A DNA stretch of 64,000 bases, taken from NCBI GenBank assembly GCA_030407085.1, contig CM059587.1, positions 24,277,001 to 24,341,000 of the forward strand. Reading direction: 5' to 3'. A model generated the notes under the pieces. That model did not search any database and was not told the DNA's origin. It was given only the letters and a program-made list of their open reading frames with translations. Positions within the stretch are counted from its first letter, which is position 1, and each line of letters starts with the position of its first letter. Position numbers and translations under genes: made by a program. This DNA is from Trichopria drosophilae (lineage: Eukaryota; Arthropoda; Insecta; Hymenoptera; Diapriidae). Of this stretch, positions 12,453 through 23,894 are shown piece after piece.

Positions 12453-12775
12453 GAATAGTATTTTTCGATTCAAGAGCGTAAAATACGGTTTTACGCACCG
12501 TTATTTAACATGCGATTAGATAGGAGCGGTGCGTAAAATCGAATTCTTACGCCCGTATATCGAACGGTATTTTTGACATACTATGCGTAAAATTTGCGCG
12601 CGTTTTTAGTGTGTGTTAAAGACGATGTTACGCACGAGAGCTGACCGCCGGAGTCGAGTGGCCGGCAATGCCGGACAGAAGAGGGCGGCCGGACAGCACA
12701 AATGCGTAAAATCGTATTTTACGCACTGAAAAAGGTGCGTAAAATCAAATTTTACGCATAGTTTGTCAAAAAAAC
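12453..12775. repeat. GTGCGTAAAA-family dispersed repeat, copy C
   Basis: This copy is related to copy B (8490-8785), but every clear motif copy here has A after (G)TGCGTAAA, giving TGCGTAAAA or its complement seven times between 12489 and 12759. The hairpin of copy B is present: GGTTTTACGCACCG (12487-12500) pairs with CGGTGCGTAAAATC (12527-12540) with one G:U pair. It encloses a loop of identical length (26 nt) with AACATGCGATTAGATAG. A GC-rich insert (about 12630-12700, CCGGCAATGCCGG) is unique to this copy. Confidence 0.8.
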
Positions 12776-13400
12776 ATTTTTTATCATTTTAACATATTAA
12801 CATTTTCCCTTTCCGTCCATTGCACGTAGTAAAATATAAGAATTTTTGTATAAAAAGATCAATCTTTAGCGTATTAAAGCAGAGTACAATCGTTCAAGGT
12901 TATAGGAAACTATCTGAAACAAATCGGAGTCTATTGGATAAAATTTCTCACGAATCGTCCAAACATAAAAATACATATATGTCAAATTATTGGTCAAGAT
13001 TATAATATTAGACAGGAATCGTTGGTGCTGAAATAAAACGTCATTATATTATTTGTCATTCAATTAAAATATATTTTATAATTCTTTGAATATTATATAT
13101 AATTGCACTCGTCCATAAAACAATTAAACCACACACATACCAACACACTCGGAGTCAAATCGCACATATAAATAAATAAGAGTCATAAATAAAAAAGCTA
13201 TCGAGTCGTCGGTAAGTCGTGTGAGTCAATAGGTATAAAACTGTCATTTCGTTAACGACGGAATAAATTAACGGAATAATTTAAGCATGAAAACGCGAGC
13301 ACACATTCAAATTACACTCACACACACATAAATAAATAAATAACATATACATGAATATTTGGCGCAACACGACATAATAATTTTACAAAATCATATACAT
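12776..13400. other. AT-rich DNA with CA and AAAT microsatellite patches
   Basis: Short ACAC/CACAC and AAATAAATAAAT runs occur around 13120-13350. No gene is recognised. The word TTGGCGCAACACG near 13360 resembles a retroviral-type primer-binding site only loosely, and I do not annotate it as one. Confidence 0.4.
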
Positions 13401-13419
13401 ATTTTAAACATACCGCGTT

Positions 13420-14170
13420 TCGGTGGAGAGAAGGAGCATTGTCTTATTTGTTTCTTCGATTCTGATGCATCGTCCATTATATGTCCTCTTCTCCGTCGTC
13501 AGGGTTTCTCGTTCTGAGGACTGTCAAGAATCCGCCGGTCGAAGTCTATTGCAGATTTGATGGGTGAGCGCCTCCCCGGGTACCCTTTCTGATGATAGCC
13601 GTCACTGCTTCCAGCACTTTTTAAGGGCTCAAAAAGGGGAAGCGGACGGCTAAATTTCTTCCTTTTATTGTGTTGAATTGTTGGGAGTGGAGTGCGCTCA
13701 CCTTGTTTCTTCGACCGGGTTGGTCAGAGATTTCTTTAGGACACCGCAGATTTATTGGAGGTCCGGACCCGTCCCGTCGACCTCGTGGCTCCAGCGTATG
13801 CAAGTCCGGGTTGCGGTGTCCACGTCCTCGTTGTCGGGAGAAGAGAGAGTGAGTCCATCCCCGGGAGTCCTATTTATAGATTTGGATCCTCTCCGGGTTC
13901 ACCCAACCCCCTCAGTCCATATTCATGATTGTGGACGGAACTGTCAGTTTTTTGAATATCATTCGTCCATTTCAAACTGACAGCCCGCCCGTCACATTTA
14001 AAGCCCGCGCCATTTCTTGGTATTCGCACATGCGCCCTCAATCCTGCCTGGTTCGTCCTTACTGCGCTTAGAGCGCTCCGACCGCGCTCGGATCGCCGCG
14101 TCGTGAGTCCTCGGGTCTCTCCGCTTCCCGCGTTTGATCACCAAGGCAGGTGAGGTTGGGTTTAATTAGT
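13420..14170 (-). mobile_element. GC-rich island with LTR-like promoter and poly(A) signal spacing (uncertain)
   Basis: Read on the minus strand, a TATA box (CTATAAATAG, complement of 13870-13879) lies in a GC-rich setting. About 200 bp downstream there is an AATAAA signal (complement of 13664-13669). Around it are a direct-repeat-like pair (GGACGAATGATATTC and GGACGGAACTGTCAG context near 13930-13980) and no open frame with a domain. TATA, transcript start and AATAAA within a few hundred bases is the U3-R-U5 arrangement of a solo LTR. It could also be a host promoter or CpG island. I could not define TG...CA ends or a target duplication. Confidence 0.3.
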
Positions 14171-14834
14171 CGCACGTGCGAATCCGTCGTCCTTTTTCAT
14201 CGCCGATTTTATTAATTTTTTGAGTCACTTTCTTCATATTTTTGTTTTCGCTCCTTCTCTCCTTTACTCCTTCTCTCCCGCTCGCGGTCGAGTCAAACGG
14301 CTCGTTACATATCTTCGAATGACTCAAGAGGATGGCCGAGTTCTGATATGGAATAAATATTCCAAATAAAAAAAAATACACAATAAAAAATCAAAACTCG
14401 ATATCTACTGCTGAAAAGAGTGCAAATTAGGACGCGAATATCCAGTCACTTAAGGATCGTCCTTGGTACGAATTCCTTCTCCTTTCTTTTACGAATGTTT
14501 AATTATGTTCATAGGCCGGATTCTAATATGCATGACTTAAAAATGCTTTGGTAAAAAACGGCCGAATTTAGCATAAGTATCGACTTGTCAGATCTAAGAA
14601 GTAACGTCACAATTACCATTTAGTTCTATTCATTAATGATATTTTTATTATCTATTTTTTAGGTGACTTGAATTAATTTTTTTTCATCTAAAAATGAAGC
14701 TGTAAAACTAAGCAAAATATGGATGGCTAATGTGTAGTCATTACAAAATTTGAGATTACTGTTACAAGTCAACACTATAAAAAGTGGATTTCTTCTTTCT
14801 TTTCTGTGTCTACGAAATTCTGAGTGTAGACTAA
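14171..14834. other. Nothing recognised; pyrimidine-rich patch
   Basis: A CTCCTTCTCTCC-rich patch lies at about 14250-14285. No gene or RNA gene is recognised. Confidence 0.4.
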
Positions 14835-14999
14835 TATCCCTAGTAGAAATCGGAATCACTAGACAGGAGCTACCAGTGAATCGTCACGTTTTATCTTCAG
14901 ATACGCATACGCAATGCACCCAATTTGGACAAAACGTGACGATTTAGTACTAGCTCTGGTCTAGTGCCGGCGTGGTTAATTTCTATTTCTACCAGGAAT
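14835..14999. mobile_element. Foldback element, about 165 bp
   Basis: The ends are reverse-complementary: the left reads TAGTAGAAATCGGAATCACT and ATCGTCACGTTTT (14880-14892). The right, in reverse, reads TGGTAGAAATAGAAATTAAC and ATCGTCACGTTTT (complement of 14931-14943). The inner 13 bp are perfect, and the outer parts carry small indels. The loop is about 38 nt. It has no coding content and its origin is unknown, most likely an old MITE. Confidence 0.7.
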
Positions 15000-15320
15000 C
15001 GTTTGAATAGTTATTTAATAAATTTATATATTATGATCTTATATCAGGGAACAGAAATCGATTGTGACAATATCACTTAGAACACAACGGCTTACTGTTT
15101 CCAACCGGCATATATAGCCGACACTTTTCGGGTGCATGATCGCATCTTAACGACACACATTTCTGCCAGATTTTTACGTTAATGTTGTCACGTTTCCACA
15201 GATATCAGCATGGAAATACGTGCAGCATTCGCGAACGCATCGCGTAATTACCCGACCGGCTGAGGGGACACGAACTTACGTAATTTATACGCGAAATGAC
15301 ATAAAATACGACCAAGATAT
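15000..15320. other. Nothing recognised; partly balanced composition
   Basis: Sequence at about 15060-15300 is non-repetitive and of more even composition than its surroundings. No gene or RNA is recognised. Confidence 0.4.
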
Positions 15321-15321
15321 G

Positions 15322-15371
15322 GGGACGGTTACTTTTTAAATTCTTTTATTTAAAAAGTAGCCGTTCCTATT
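15322..15371. repeat. Short imperfect hairpin
   Basis: GGACGGTTACTTTTTAAA pairs with TTTAAAAAGTAGCCGTTCC across a loop of about 12 bases. One or two mismatches are present. It may be a remnant of a small foldback element. Confidence 0.6.
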
Positions 15372-15807
15372 TTTTGCGATAAATTACAACTTCCTTCGTT
15401 TCAATAAAAAGTAATATAATATTTGATCAAAACATATATATTATATATAATAAATAAATCGAAAGTTGGAGCGTGATTAGGAATCTAAATAACGGCTTAG
15501 TCCTACACGAGATTGCAAACATATGGTTTAGTTATTTGGACGTAGGGAGAAGACTTGTTTTCATGCTTATCAGTTATGAGTTCAGTCTTTAGAACGGAAC
15601 GCAATGTATATGTGAGTTAATTGTTTACACATTGAACCATAACTTGGCATTTCAGTAACAATTATTTACTTTTGCACTCGTATTAGTGATATCTAAGAGT
15701 TGGTTTTAAATATTTAATACTCGTGGTGTAACACATGACTTAATTTAGAACTTTTACTTGTTCCGGCTGGTTGCAGTGGTACACTGATCTATATGACAAA
15801 TGCTTTA

Positions 15808-15965
15808 TTCTACAGTTTTATTAAACACAGTGCTATTGTGCCACGGTTTGTTTATACCCCAACCTGTTGAAAAAAATAATGCGTAGAATCATATATTTGG
15901 TTCAATAGTTTGGTGTATAAACGACCATGTACAATAGCGCTGTGTTTAATAAAACTGTGTAGGAA
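15808..15965. mobile_element. Foldback/MITE-like element, about 160 bp
   Basis: The left arm, 15808-15876, begins TTCTACAGTTTTATTAAACA and includes GTTTATACCCCAAC. The right arm, 15898-15965, read in reverse, carries TACACAGTTTTATTAAACAC and GTTTATACACCAAAC. Arm identity is high at the outer end and falls inward. The loop is about 20 nt. There is no open frame. Flanking CCGGCTGG and AACCGGCC words may extend the arms further outward. Confidence 0.7.
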
Positions 15966-16796
15966 TACAACCGGCCATTTTTGTCAACCTGTTCATGTTT
16001 AATTTAACATGTCTGTGAAATACCGTATTGTTTGGGAATCGGAATGATTTGGGTAAACGGGTTCTTTGAAATGTTTAAGGGGTTTTACCGAAATTTCAAA
16101 AATGCGTTTGTATAATTTTAAATGCCTTGTACGACCATACCTTTACTTACATTAAATTATTTGTTCAATTGTGATAATATATAAAATCATGAATGGAAAC
16201 GGTCATTTCACGAAATCATTCCGTCTTGTCTAGGTGTCATTTAGAAGATTTCTAATATGTAATCTTACACATCAACTTTACATACGTAGAAAGAAATTAG
16301 TTAATAAAGACGCAATGGGATGAAGGGAGACAAACGTGATAAGAATGAAAGGAAAGAAAGGGTCGAAAACTGCGATCACATCCGTGAGAATGAGGGATGC
16401 AAGGTAATTAAAGAGTACGTGCAGCACGTTTCACGAGATTTAAAAGCTCGTAACTTTTTATAATAGATATTCCTTTCATTTAGTCTTGAATAACTAGGTT
16501 GACGTTCATCTTTTTCTCATTTTCTTACGCCTGGAGCACCAGCGTCATTTATTGGTTGTATATTTTCCCTGCTGGCTTTTACTTACGATACTTTCAAATT
16601 ATGGATTTCGCTAACATGCGAACATGAAAACAAAGAAATTAATTATAAGGTAAAATGTCATATCGTTACAATGTTGTCCGAAAGCGTGACAGAGGATGTC
16701 ATTCGTTCGTTTATACGTAGAAAAAAGAAAATATAAATGAGTAAATGAAATTAGTGGAAATCCGAGTGACAGCAATTGCAATAACGATTTTCATTT
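15966..16796. other. AT-rich DNA, nothing recognised
   Basis: No LINE motif (such as a QG-S-LSP-type box) could be found upstream of the reverse-transcriptase fragment that begins near 16797. The element is therefore 5'-truncated there, or its upstream part is too decayed to see. Confidence 0.45.
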
Positions 16797-17990
16797 ATGG
16801 AAAGATATTTTAATCCGTCAAAACCAAATGATGAAACATTGGCTATCAACGCAGTAAAACAACAAATACATACCCCATTGAATTTTGATGTTTTTGCGGA
16901 CGACATAAGTGCATTTTGCAGTAGTCAAAGTATGGCAATTATGGAGAGCCTCCTACAAAAAACACTAAACAACTTTGAGGAATGGTCCAAAACATCAGGA
17001 TTTAAATTCTTTTATAGCAAGTCAGAATGTGCAATTTTCTCTAATTCCAAAAAGAAACAAAAACAACTTGCACTGACATTGAATAAAAACAGAATATCGA
17101 AAAAGGAGCTAATAATATTACGAACGGTGTTTGATACGAAACTAAGTTGGAGAAACCATCTGAAGAAATTAAAAAAGGACTGGTCTCAAAGAATTAATAT
17201 CATGAAAATAATAGCAGCAAGGAATTGGAGAGCAGACCAAAAAACTCTAACAAATACCTACAGAGCCATATATTAATATCCAAATTAGACTATGGGTCCA
17301 TAGTGTACGACAGTAGCCAAATTTGTGATATCATCGATCCCACACATAACACAGGAATCAGAATAGCCCTAAGAGCTTTCCAAACAATCCCAGTTCTTAA
17401 TATTCTAGCTGAAAATCAAGCGATGCACTGTCGTTCAGAAGAAAAAATTAATACTAAATTGTGTATATGAAATATCACGTGTACCGGAAAACCCAACCTA
17501 CAAATATATATTCCCTGAAGTAACCAATCATCCACAATCGAAACGAAAGAACTCCAATATGCAAACGTTATCAGAAAGAATCCAAAAGACACTCACTGAG
17601 CTACATTTAAAAGGCCTAAAACCTAATGACATAGGTGCAAATCCTCAGTCTAAAAAACAATATGAACGCAGGAATAAAAAAAACTTTGTAGCCATACATG
17701 GAAAACATCTAGAAAAACAGCACTCCATGACGTTCGAAATGACATATTCGAAAAAAAAGAAACCGAACAATTAAATAGATGTGAATAAGTTGCTCTAACG
17801 AGAATCCGTATAGGCCATACCATTATAACGCATCAACATATAATGGAGTAAAAAACACAAACCCAAATGCAACAGTGAGGATGAAATCTCAATCGAACAT
17901 GTAATATTAAACTGCCCAAAATTCTAACCTGACAGAAGAGAAGAAGCCATTGCAGAAAATCTGAAGACTAGCAGTCTGCAAACAGCTAAT
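16797..17990 (+). pseudogene. Jockey-like LINE reverse transcriptase, 5'-truncated and frameshifted
   Basis: The first open part (16797-17276, 159 codons) contains the catalytic-box variant FADD at about residues 33-36, followed by a SQSMAIMESLLQKTLNNFEE helix and KLSWRNHLKKLKKD. A +1 shift moves the frame to 17225-17470, which continues with the conserved SKLDYGSIVYDSS block and then ALRAFQTIPVLNIL. The next stretch encodes PENPTYKYIF and, near 17800-17930, RIRIGHT and an IEHVILNCPKF zinc-finger-like tail, with intervening stops. These match the C-terminal order of Jockey-group non-LTR retrotransposons (known family knowledge). The fingers and palm N-terminal part and ORF1 are absent. It copies RNA into DNA in intact relatives, but this copy cannot be functional. 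It ends just before the ACTAGTGTTGG repeat at 17994. Confidence 0.85.
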
Positions 17991-17993
17991 AAA

Positions 17994-18076
17994 ACTAGTG
18001 TTGGCGTGGTGCCTCACTCGCTTCGCTCCCAAACTTCGACCCAGAGGAGAGTCGGCTATTCCTTAATACTCGTTCG
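17994..18076 (+). repeat. ACTAGTGTTGG inverted repeat, left copy
   Basis: Starting ACTAGTGTTGGCGTGGT and ending TTCCTTAATACTCGTTC, this block is about 85 percent identical by eye to the reverse complement of 28025-28109. Both copies contain a CTCGCTTCGCTC core. Both point inward, so they bracket a 10.1-kb interval as terminal inverted repeats would. They may instead be two independent insertions. Confidence 0.8.
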
Positions 18077-18199
18077 TTTATCAGCTTTCAATTATATTAT
18101 AAAATTATATCGATATTTGGGGGTCCAATCATATTTAGGTCCAAGTGGCTTCGAAAGATATGTTACAACAATATAGTGTTTCTTATATGTATGAAAATT

Positions 18200-18452
18200 G
18201 AAAATTATTGACAACTATGACCTATGGCCTGAATCGACATAAAATTGAAAATGAGCATTTTCAAAACTTCAACCCCGACGACAGGCCAGCCGAAGTACTA
18301 ATAAATAAAAAACGGGACGTACGTACGTACAAGATCACGGACACAAATTTTGTTATTGTTGAATTGGGCTCCTTAGGGCCTGAAACGTCGACATTTGATG
18401 AAAAACTATAGGGTCATTTTTATGCCCGAAATGGCCAAATTCAATACCTAAG
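18200..18452 (+). repeat. Dispersed repeat family R1, copy 1
   Basis: The part 18326-18452 is nearly identical to 55553-55674 in the same orientation (ACAAGATCACGGACACAAAT, GAAACGTCGACATTTGATGA, ACTATAGGGT). Both translate to KITDTNF and VELGSLG, but each ends at an in-frame stop soon after, so I take the similarity as DNA-level repeat identity, not a gene. The upstream part is more diverged. The family's nature is unknown. Confidence 0.7.
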
Positions 18453-20076
18453 GTCTGCGTTGAAGTAAAAAACTATCCTTTTTAAGAAAATCTGGACTGA
18501 TGCAGAGAATATAATGCGTTTACAGCTAAGAGAACAAAGACAAATAGTACTAAAAATGTTAACAAACAATAATCAATAGATTTATAGGAAAAATTTAATG
18601 TGGTAAGGAAAACATAAATGTAAATAAGTGATACTGTAATGTAACTTATTTAAGTGTGGTCGCTAATAACTATACAAGTTAATAGGTCAATAAATAAAAA
18701 ATACAAACAATATTGTTTTTTTGTTTTTCAAATGTCAGTGATTACAATTTGTTTTGGAATTTTATTTATTTTTGTTTAAACCGCTTTATGAGCAATCATA
18801 AATAATTAAAATGTGTTTTAACTACAATTCAGTAACAGCTCTTTTCAGTTTTAAATCACAATTTGTTTATCATCGTTGAAATTGATTTTAAAAATATCTC
18901 AAAATTGAAAAAACTCCGATATATCGGTTAGCCGGTTCATTTCATAATCCCTGCACGTTATTACGTGAAAATCCCACGACTGTGCCTCGTATGTCAATAT
19001 TACAAAACTTAAGAAGTTAATTTTCTGATCCCGTTTCAAATTAACCACTTTATCAGTGCAGTGTCGCTCAACATTTTTTTTCTTGAAGTGGGTGGGAGTT
19101 TTTTTAAATACCTTCAGTGACACAATTAATCGGTTTATTATTTGGAAAGAGACAAGTGTATATGTGTTAAACATGTTCCCTTTAATCCATTAATTATTGT
19201 TATAAAATTAAATAAATTTAAACTAAATCAATCCTCCTTCTTTGTCTATTTCATTTTCTTCCTTCTAGTGATCGGTTTAGTCAATCGGAATCAAAATTTA
19301 CTTTTTCATGTAGGAATAGAACGCATATTAATTTATTACAATGAGAAAAGATTCATTGAACCGATGAAACGTTCAGCGGATAGCCATAATGGAATGCATT
19401 ATTTCAACCGACAAAATGTATTATTATTATTATATACATAATAAGGTTCTGATTACAGTCTGAACAAGTATGCGACTCGAAACATCGAGAATTTTTAAAA
19501 TTTCGGTATGATTATACGAATAATTTCCGTGACGAAAGTTCTTATAAGATTGAAAAGAACATCTGAAGTATTTAAATTCTTTCCGTTTCAATACAATACT
19601 GTTAAGTGAATAAAATTTGAGGGGAAAAAAGCATTTCAAAACACAATAACATACAAAATTTACAAATTAAATCAAACTGATTAAAACACAATATAATTTC
19701 AAAGCATTAAAAAAATTAAAAAATGCGTCAGACAATACAGGAAAAACCGAATACTCTTGGTAATTAATTTTAAATATTTAATTAAATTTTAATCGTTTCC
19801 TATGTATATTATATTACATGACCAATGGAATAAAATTTGGAGGCGAAGAACTTTGATGTAGCGTAATTGTATGTGGAGGGTGAAACTTTTTTAGCGATAA
19901 CATGAAAAAAATAATCAGCTAAGATTTTGATTTTTCAGTTTTTGGTATCTACAAATGATGCGGAATAAATCTATGTTTTTGGGCCGTTTTTATCGTCTAT
20001 TTCTTAGATTTTAAACATCGTTAAGCTACGCCGATTCTCTTCAACGCAAAGTTACTGTATGTAATATTCAAATTTC
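18453..20076. other. AT-rich DNA, nothing recognised
   Basis: Several short frames (for example 18899-19174 minus and 19142-19441 plus) are hydrophobic or lysine-rich and overlap on both strands. None shows a domain. There is no RNA gene. Confidence 0.45.
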
Positions 20077-20689
20077 TATACCCAGACAGCATTTATCGTT
20101 CCATCTATATTCCAGGAATAGAACGCATATTAATTGTAATTGTAATATAACAATGTTATATTTGATATCATTTCGAATGGTATATAACAGGAACATACCA
20201 GATGTTATCATTTTGAGCGTTACATACCAGGAATATGCTAGGAATATTACAAATATATAATATCGCATTGCATGTTCCAGGTATGTTCCCAGTGTTATAT
20301 TCCTGCAATTACCCACCTGTCACATTCCCAGTGAATAACATTTGCAATGATCTCGTAATGTTATTCAAATCGACACACACGGACAAAACAGTGGCATAAG
20401 CCATCGTGAGCTTGTTATTTTTATTTTAAATGAATGAATTATATACCAATTGTGTGTGAATCGGTGTTATTTATGCCTTTTTCCAGGTTAGTACATCTCA
20501 AATTAAGGTTTGAGGTTAACTGACCTGTCAAATAAAAAACCCATATTTTCTAAATCCTTCTTCCCATTCTCATTATTGCAATCTACAGTCACGGTGTAAT
20601 TCTACACCATATGTGTACACTGTGAGAGCCCAATATTAATTAGATTAATTAGATTAGGACAGCAATATTGTGGTACCTCTACGGCTATG

Positions 20690-21530
20690 ACACCAGTCAC
20701 TTAAAAAACATAGAAGCAAAGGTAACGTTTGAAAGAGTTTTGTCGACGAATGGGCCTATTTACTTAATGTTGTTATATACTTGCATGGTGTATATCTTAT
20801 TCTTGTCAATACACATACATTTCCTTCATATTTTGTACAAATATATAATGTAAAAGAAATAGAATTGATACTTCAAAATAGGTGCATAAAAAACTTAAAA
20901 GCTAGGAAACGTATCACTGAATTTTGTCGACGGATTGGTGAATTTGCTTATTTATTTATATAAAACTGCATGGTAGATCTATTATACGTATAAATACATA
21001 TTAAAATCTTTTATGTTTAATGTAAATAAATAAAGTAATAGAATTTGAATTGAATTTACAGGATATGCGTTTCAAAAAGTCAGAAACAAGGAAAATGTTT
21101 CAAAGAGGTTGGTCGTCGGATTTGAGAATTTATTTTTTTTTTTAACATAAACCTGCATGATAGATATATCATACATACAAATACATATTAAAATCTTTCA
21201 TATTTAATGTAAATAAATATAGTAAATGAAATTGAATTGAATGTACAGGACAGGTATTTAATAATCTTAGAAGCATAGAAACCGTATCAATGAATTTTGT
21301 CGACGGATTGGAGAATTTACTTATTTATTTATATAAACCAGCATGGTAGATATATCATACATATAAATACATATTAAAACCTTTTATGTTTATTGTAAAT
21401 AAATAAAGTAATAGAATTGGAATTGAATTTACAGGATATGGATTTAAAAAACTTAAAAACAAAGAAAATGTTTCAAAGAGGTTTGTCGACAGATGGACTA
21501 ATTTACTTAATTTTGTTATTGTATAGGAAT
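20690..21530 (+). repeat. Tandem array of about 185-bp units (left arm of foldback element)
   Basis: Units recur at roughly 20880, 21060, 21247 and 21433. Each has TTGTCGACGGATT (or a close variant), then TTTATATAAA, GCATGGTAGATATATCATAC, ATACATATTAAAA and GTAAATAAATA. The mirror-image array occupies about 21818-22520 in the right arm. Adjacent units differ in an alternating way (AATGTTTCAAAGAGGT units versus CGTATCA-TGAATTTTGT units), which suggests a higher-order two-unit period. Confidence 0.8.
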
Positions 21531-22875
21531 GGTGGTGCTAAATGAAATAAGTATTTTCTGATACTTTCTGATATTCTTGTTTCAATGAAAAGATTCCTAT
21601 TTGTAATGCTACTTTTTTATGCTTATAGAAACGTGATCAAATTTCTTGCAATAAAAGAGATATCGATATTTCTTGTAGATATGCAAGTGAAATGTATGTA
21701 TTGAAATTAATTTAGGATATTGCATATTTAAATTTCAATTATATCTATTCATATCGGTAAAACTTCTTGTAAAGTAAAATAACGTGCACATTCAATATTT
21801 GCTATTTAATTTTATATGTATGTATGATATATCTACCATGCTGGTTTATATAAATAAATAAGCCAATTCTCCAATCCGTCGACAAAATTCATTGATACGG
21901 TTTCTATGCTTCTAAGATTTTTAAATGCCTGTCCTGTACATTCAATTCAATTTAATTTACTATATTTATTTACATTAAATATGAAAGATTTTAATATGTA
22001 TTTATATGTATGATATATCTATCATGCAGGTTTATGTTAAAAAAAAAACGAAATTCTCAAATCCGACGACCAACCTCTTTGAAACATTTTCCTTGTTTCT
22101 GCCTTTTTTAAACGCATATCCCGTAAATTAAATTCAAATTCTATTACTTTATTTATTTACATTAAACATAAAAGATTTTAATATGTATTTATACGTATAA
22201 TATATCTACCATGCAGTGTTATATAAATAAATAAGCAAATTCTCCAATCCGTCGACAAAATTCAGTGATACATTCCTACGCTTCTAAGTTTTTTATGCAC
22301 CTATTTTGAAGTATCAATTCTATTTCTTTTACATTATATATTTGCACAAAATATGAAGGAAATGTATGTGTATTGACAAGAATAAGACATACACCATGCA
22401 AGTATATAACAACATTAAGTAAATAGGCCCATTCGTCGACAAAACTCTTTCAAACGTTACCTTTGCTTCTATGTTTTTTAAGTGACTGGTGTCATAGCCG
22501 TAGAGGTACCACAATATTGCTGTCCTCATCTAATTAATCTAATTAATATTGGGCTCTCACAGGGTACACATATGGTGTAAAATTACACCATGACTGTAGA
22601 TTGCAATAATGAGAATGGGAAGAAGGATTTAGAAAATATGGGGTTTTTATTTGACAGGTCAGTTAACCTCAAACCTTAATTTGAGATGTACTAACCTGGA
22701 AAAAGGCATAAATAACACCTATTCACACACAATTGGTATATAATTCATTCATTTCAAATATAAATAACAAGCTCACGATGGCTTATGCCACTGTTTTGTC
22801 CGTGTGTCGATTTGAATAACATTACGAGATCATTGCAAATGTTATACACTGGGAATGTGACAGGTGGGTAATTGC

Positions 22876-23410
22876 ATCATGGAGGCTTTACGGATAGTAA
22901 CCATCCTTCGTCATACGAAATTATATAAGAGCGAGAGTAGCGCAGTGGTTAAGGCGTTAGCGTAGTAAGCGAAGGACCCGGGTTCGATTCCCCACCGGGG
23001 CGAGCGTTTTTCTAATTTGTTTTCGAGCGTTACTAACTTATTTGCGATCGTTGTTATTCAAGCAACAAAAGTAGCAAAAGATAACTGAACTTTATTTTCA
23101 CATGAAATTACATATAATCGTATAATACATATAACAGCGAATTTACATAATTTAAAAAAAATATGACGATAATCCTCAAAATTTGTTTCGTTTTTTTTTT
23201 AATTGGCCGGAAAATTTCCTATTAGGAATATTTTAAATGTTTTTGCCAAAATATTCCTTCAGCGAATGTAATATTCTGGATTCAAATTCAATGTTGTGCG
23301 AACAAAACGCGTTCAATTTCAGGATGAATCTGCCACGATTTTAGATTTGTCTAAAAAATGCGTCCGCGGAGAAAATGGAGGGAACATTTCAATAGACATG
23401 TTCCAGTTAT
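22876..23410. mobile_element. Insertion of about 500 bp in the right arm of the foldback element
   Basis: Comparison of the arms shows the right arm departing from its mirror after GGTGGGTAATTGCA (ending about 22876). It resumes with the CCTGGAA-rich sequence near 23400. The extra sequence has no counterpart in the left arm and includes a tRNA-like segment followed by a run of T. It is probably a tRNA-derived SINE plus flanking sequence. Confidence 0.55.
22931..23012 (+). ncRNA. tRNA-derived sequence (SINE head or tRNA pseudogene)
   Basis: Internal RNA polymerase III promoter elements are clear: the A box TAGCGCAGTGG (22938-22948) and the B box GGTTCGATTCC (22981-22991). A TTTTT terminator follows at about 23007. 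The spacing fits a tRNA, and an anticodon arm TTAGC/GCGAA would present AGT (threonine type). However, the acceptor stem and half of the T stem do not pair, so it is not a working tRNA. Its position inside a transposon arm supports a SINE or tRNA pseudogene. Confidence 0.6.
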
Positions 23411-23894
23411 ATTACTGGAATGATATCCGGTTATGTTCCTGGTACATTCCTGGCTATGTAGCATATATACAAACGCCTCGGGACATTTTATATTCCAGTA
23501 ACGTTCCAGGTATATAACAACCTTCATAACAACATTCCAGTTGTTATGTTCCTGGAATATAGGTGGAACGATAAATGCTGTCTGGGTATAGGGTAAACCG
23601 GCCAGTAATCGGCCATTTAAGGCAGTCTTTTTGATGAAAACGCCCTAAAAAATTTATTATGATATTTAATTAATTGTAATCGTACATATTTGTTTCTTAG
23701 GGCTATATGAAACTATCTGATAAAGCGAATTTTAAAAAAATGTTTTTTTCGTAAAAAAAAATCGCAAAAACAGTTATATCCGACAGTAGTCGGCCACCAT
23801 ATAAATTCGTTAAAATAAGAAGACAAGGATTTAATTTTTTTTTACTAACAAAATTATTACTTATCATTGACAGGTATTTCTCTACGATCATTTT

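Larger units (their letters stand above)
20081..23586. mobile_element. Large foldback element with CCCAGACAGC ends and TATA flanks
   Basis: The two ends are perfect inverted repeats for over 20 bp (CCCAGACAGCATTTATCGTT at 20081 and its complement ending at 23586). Each is flanked by TATA (20077-20080, 23587-23590), the likely target duplication. The left arm runs to about 21365 and the right arm from about 21818, around a loop of about 450 bp. The outer arm parts are rich in TTCCAGG/CCTGGAA words; the inner parts consist of tandem units of about 185 bp. There is no transposase frame, so it is non-autonomous. The right arm is interrupted by an insertion of about 500 bp. The structure recalls Foldback or Galileo-type elements, but superfamily membership is not shown. 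Confidence 0.85.

Noticed and set aside
13355..13375. Primer-binding-site-like TTGGCGCAACACG
   Set aside because: The match to any tRNA 3' end is too short, and no LTR could be defined beside it.
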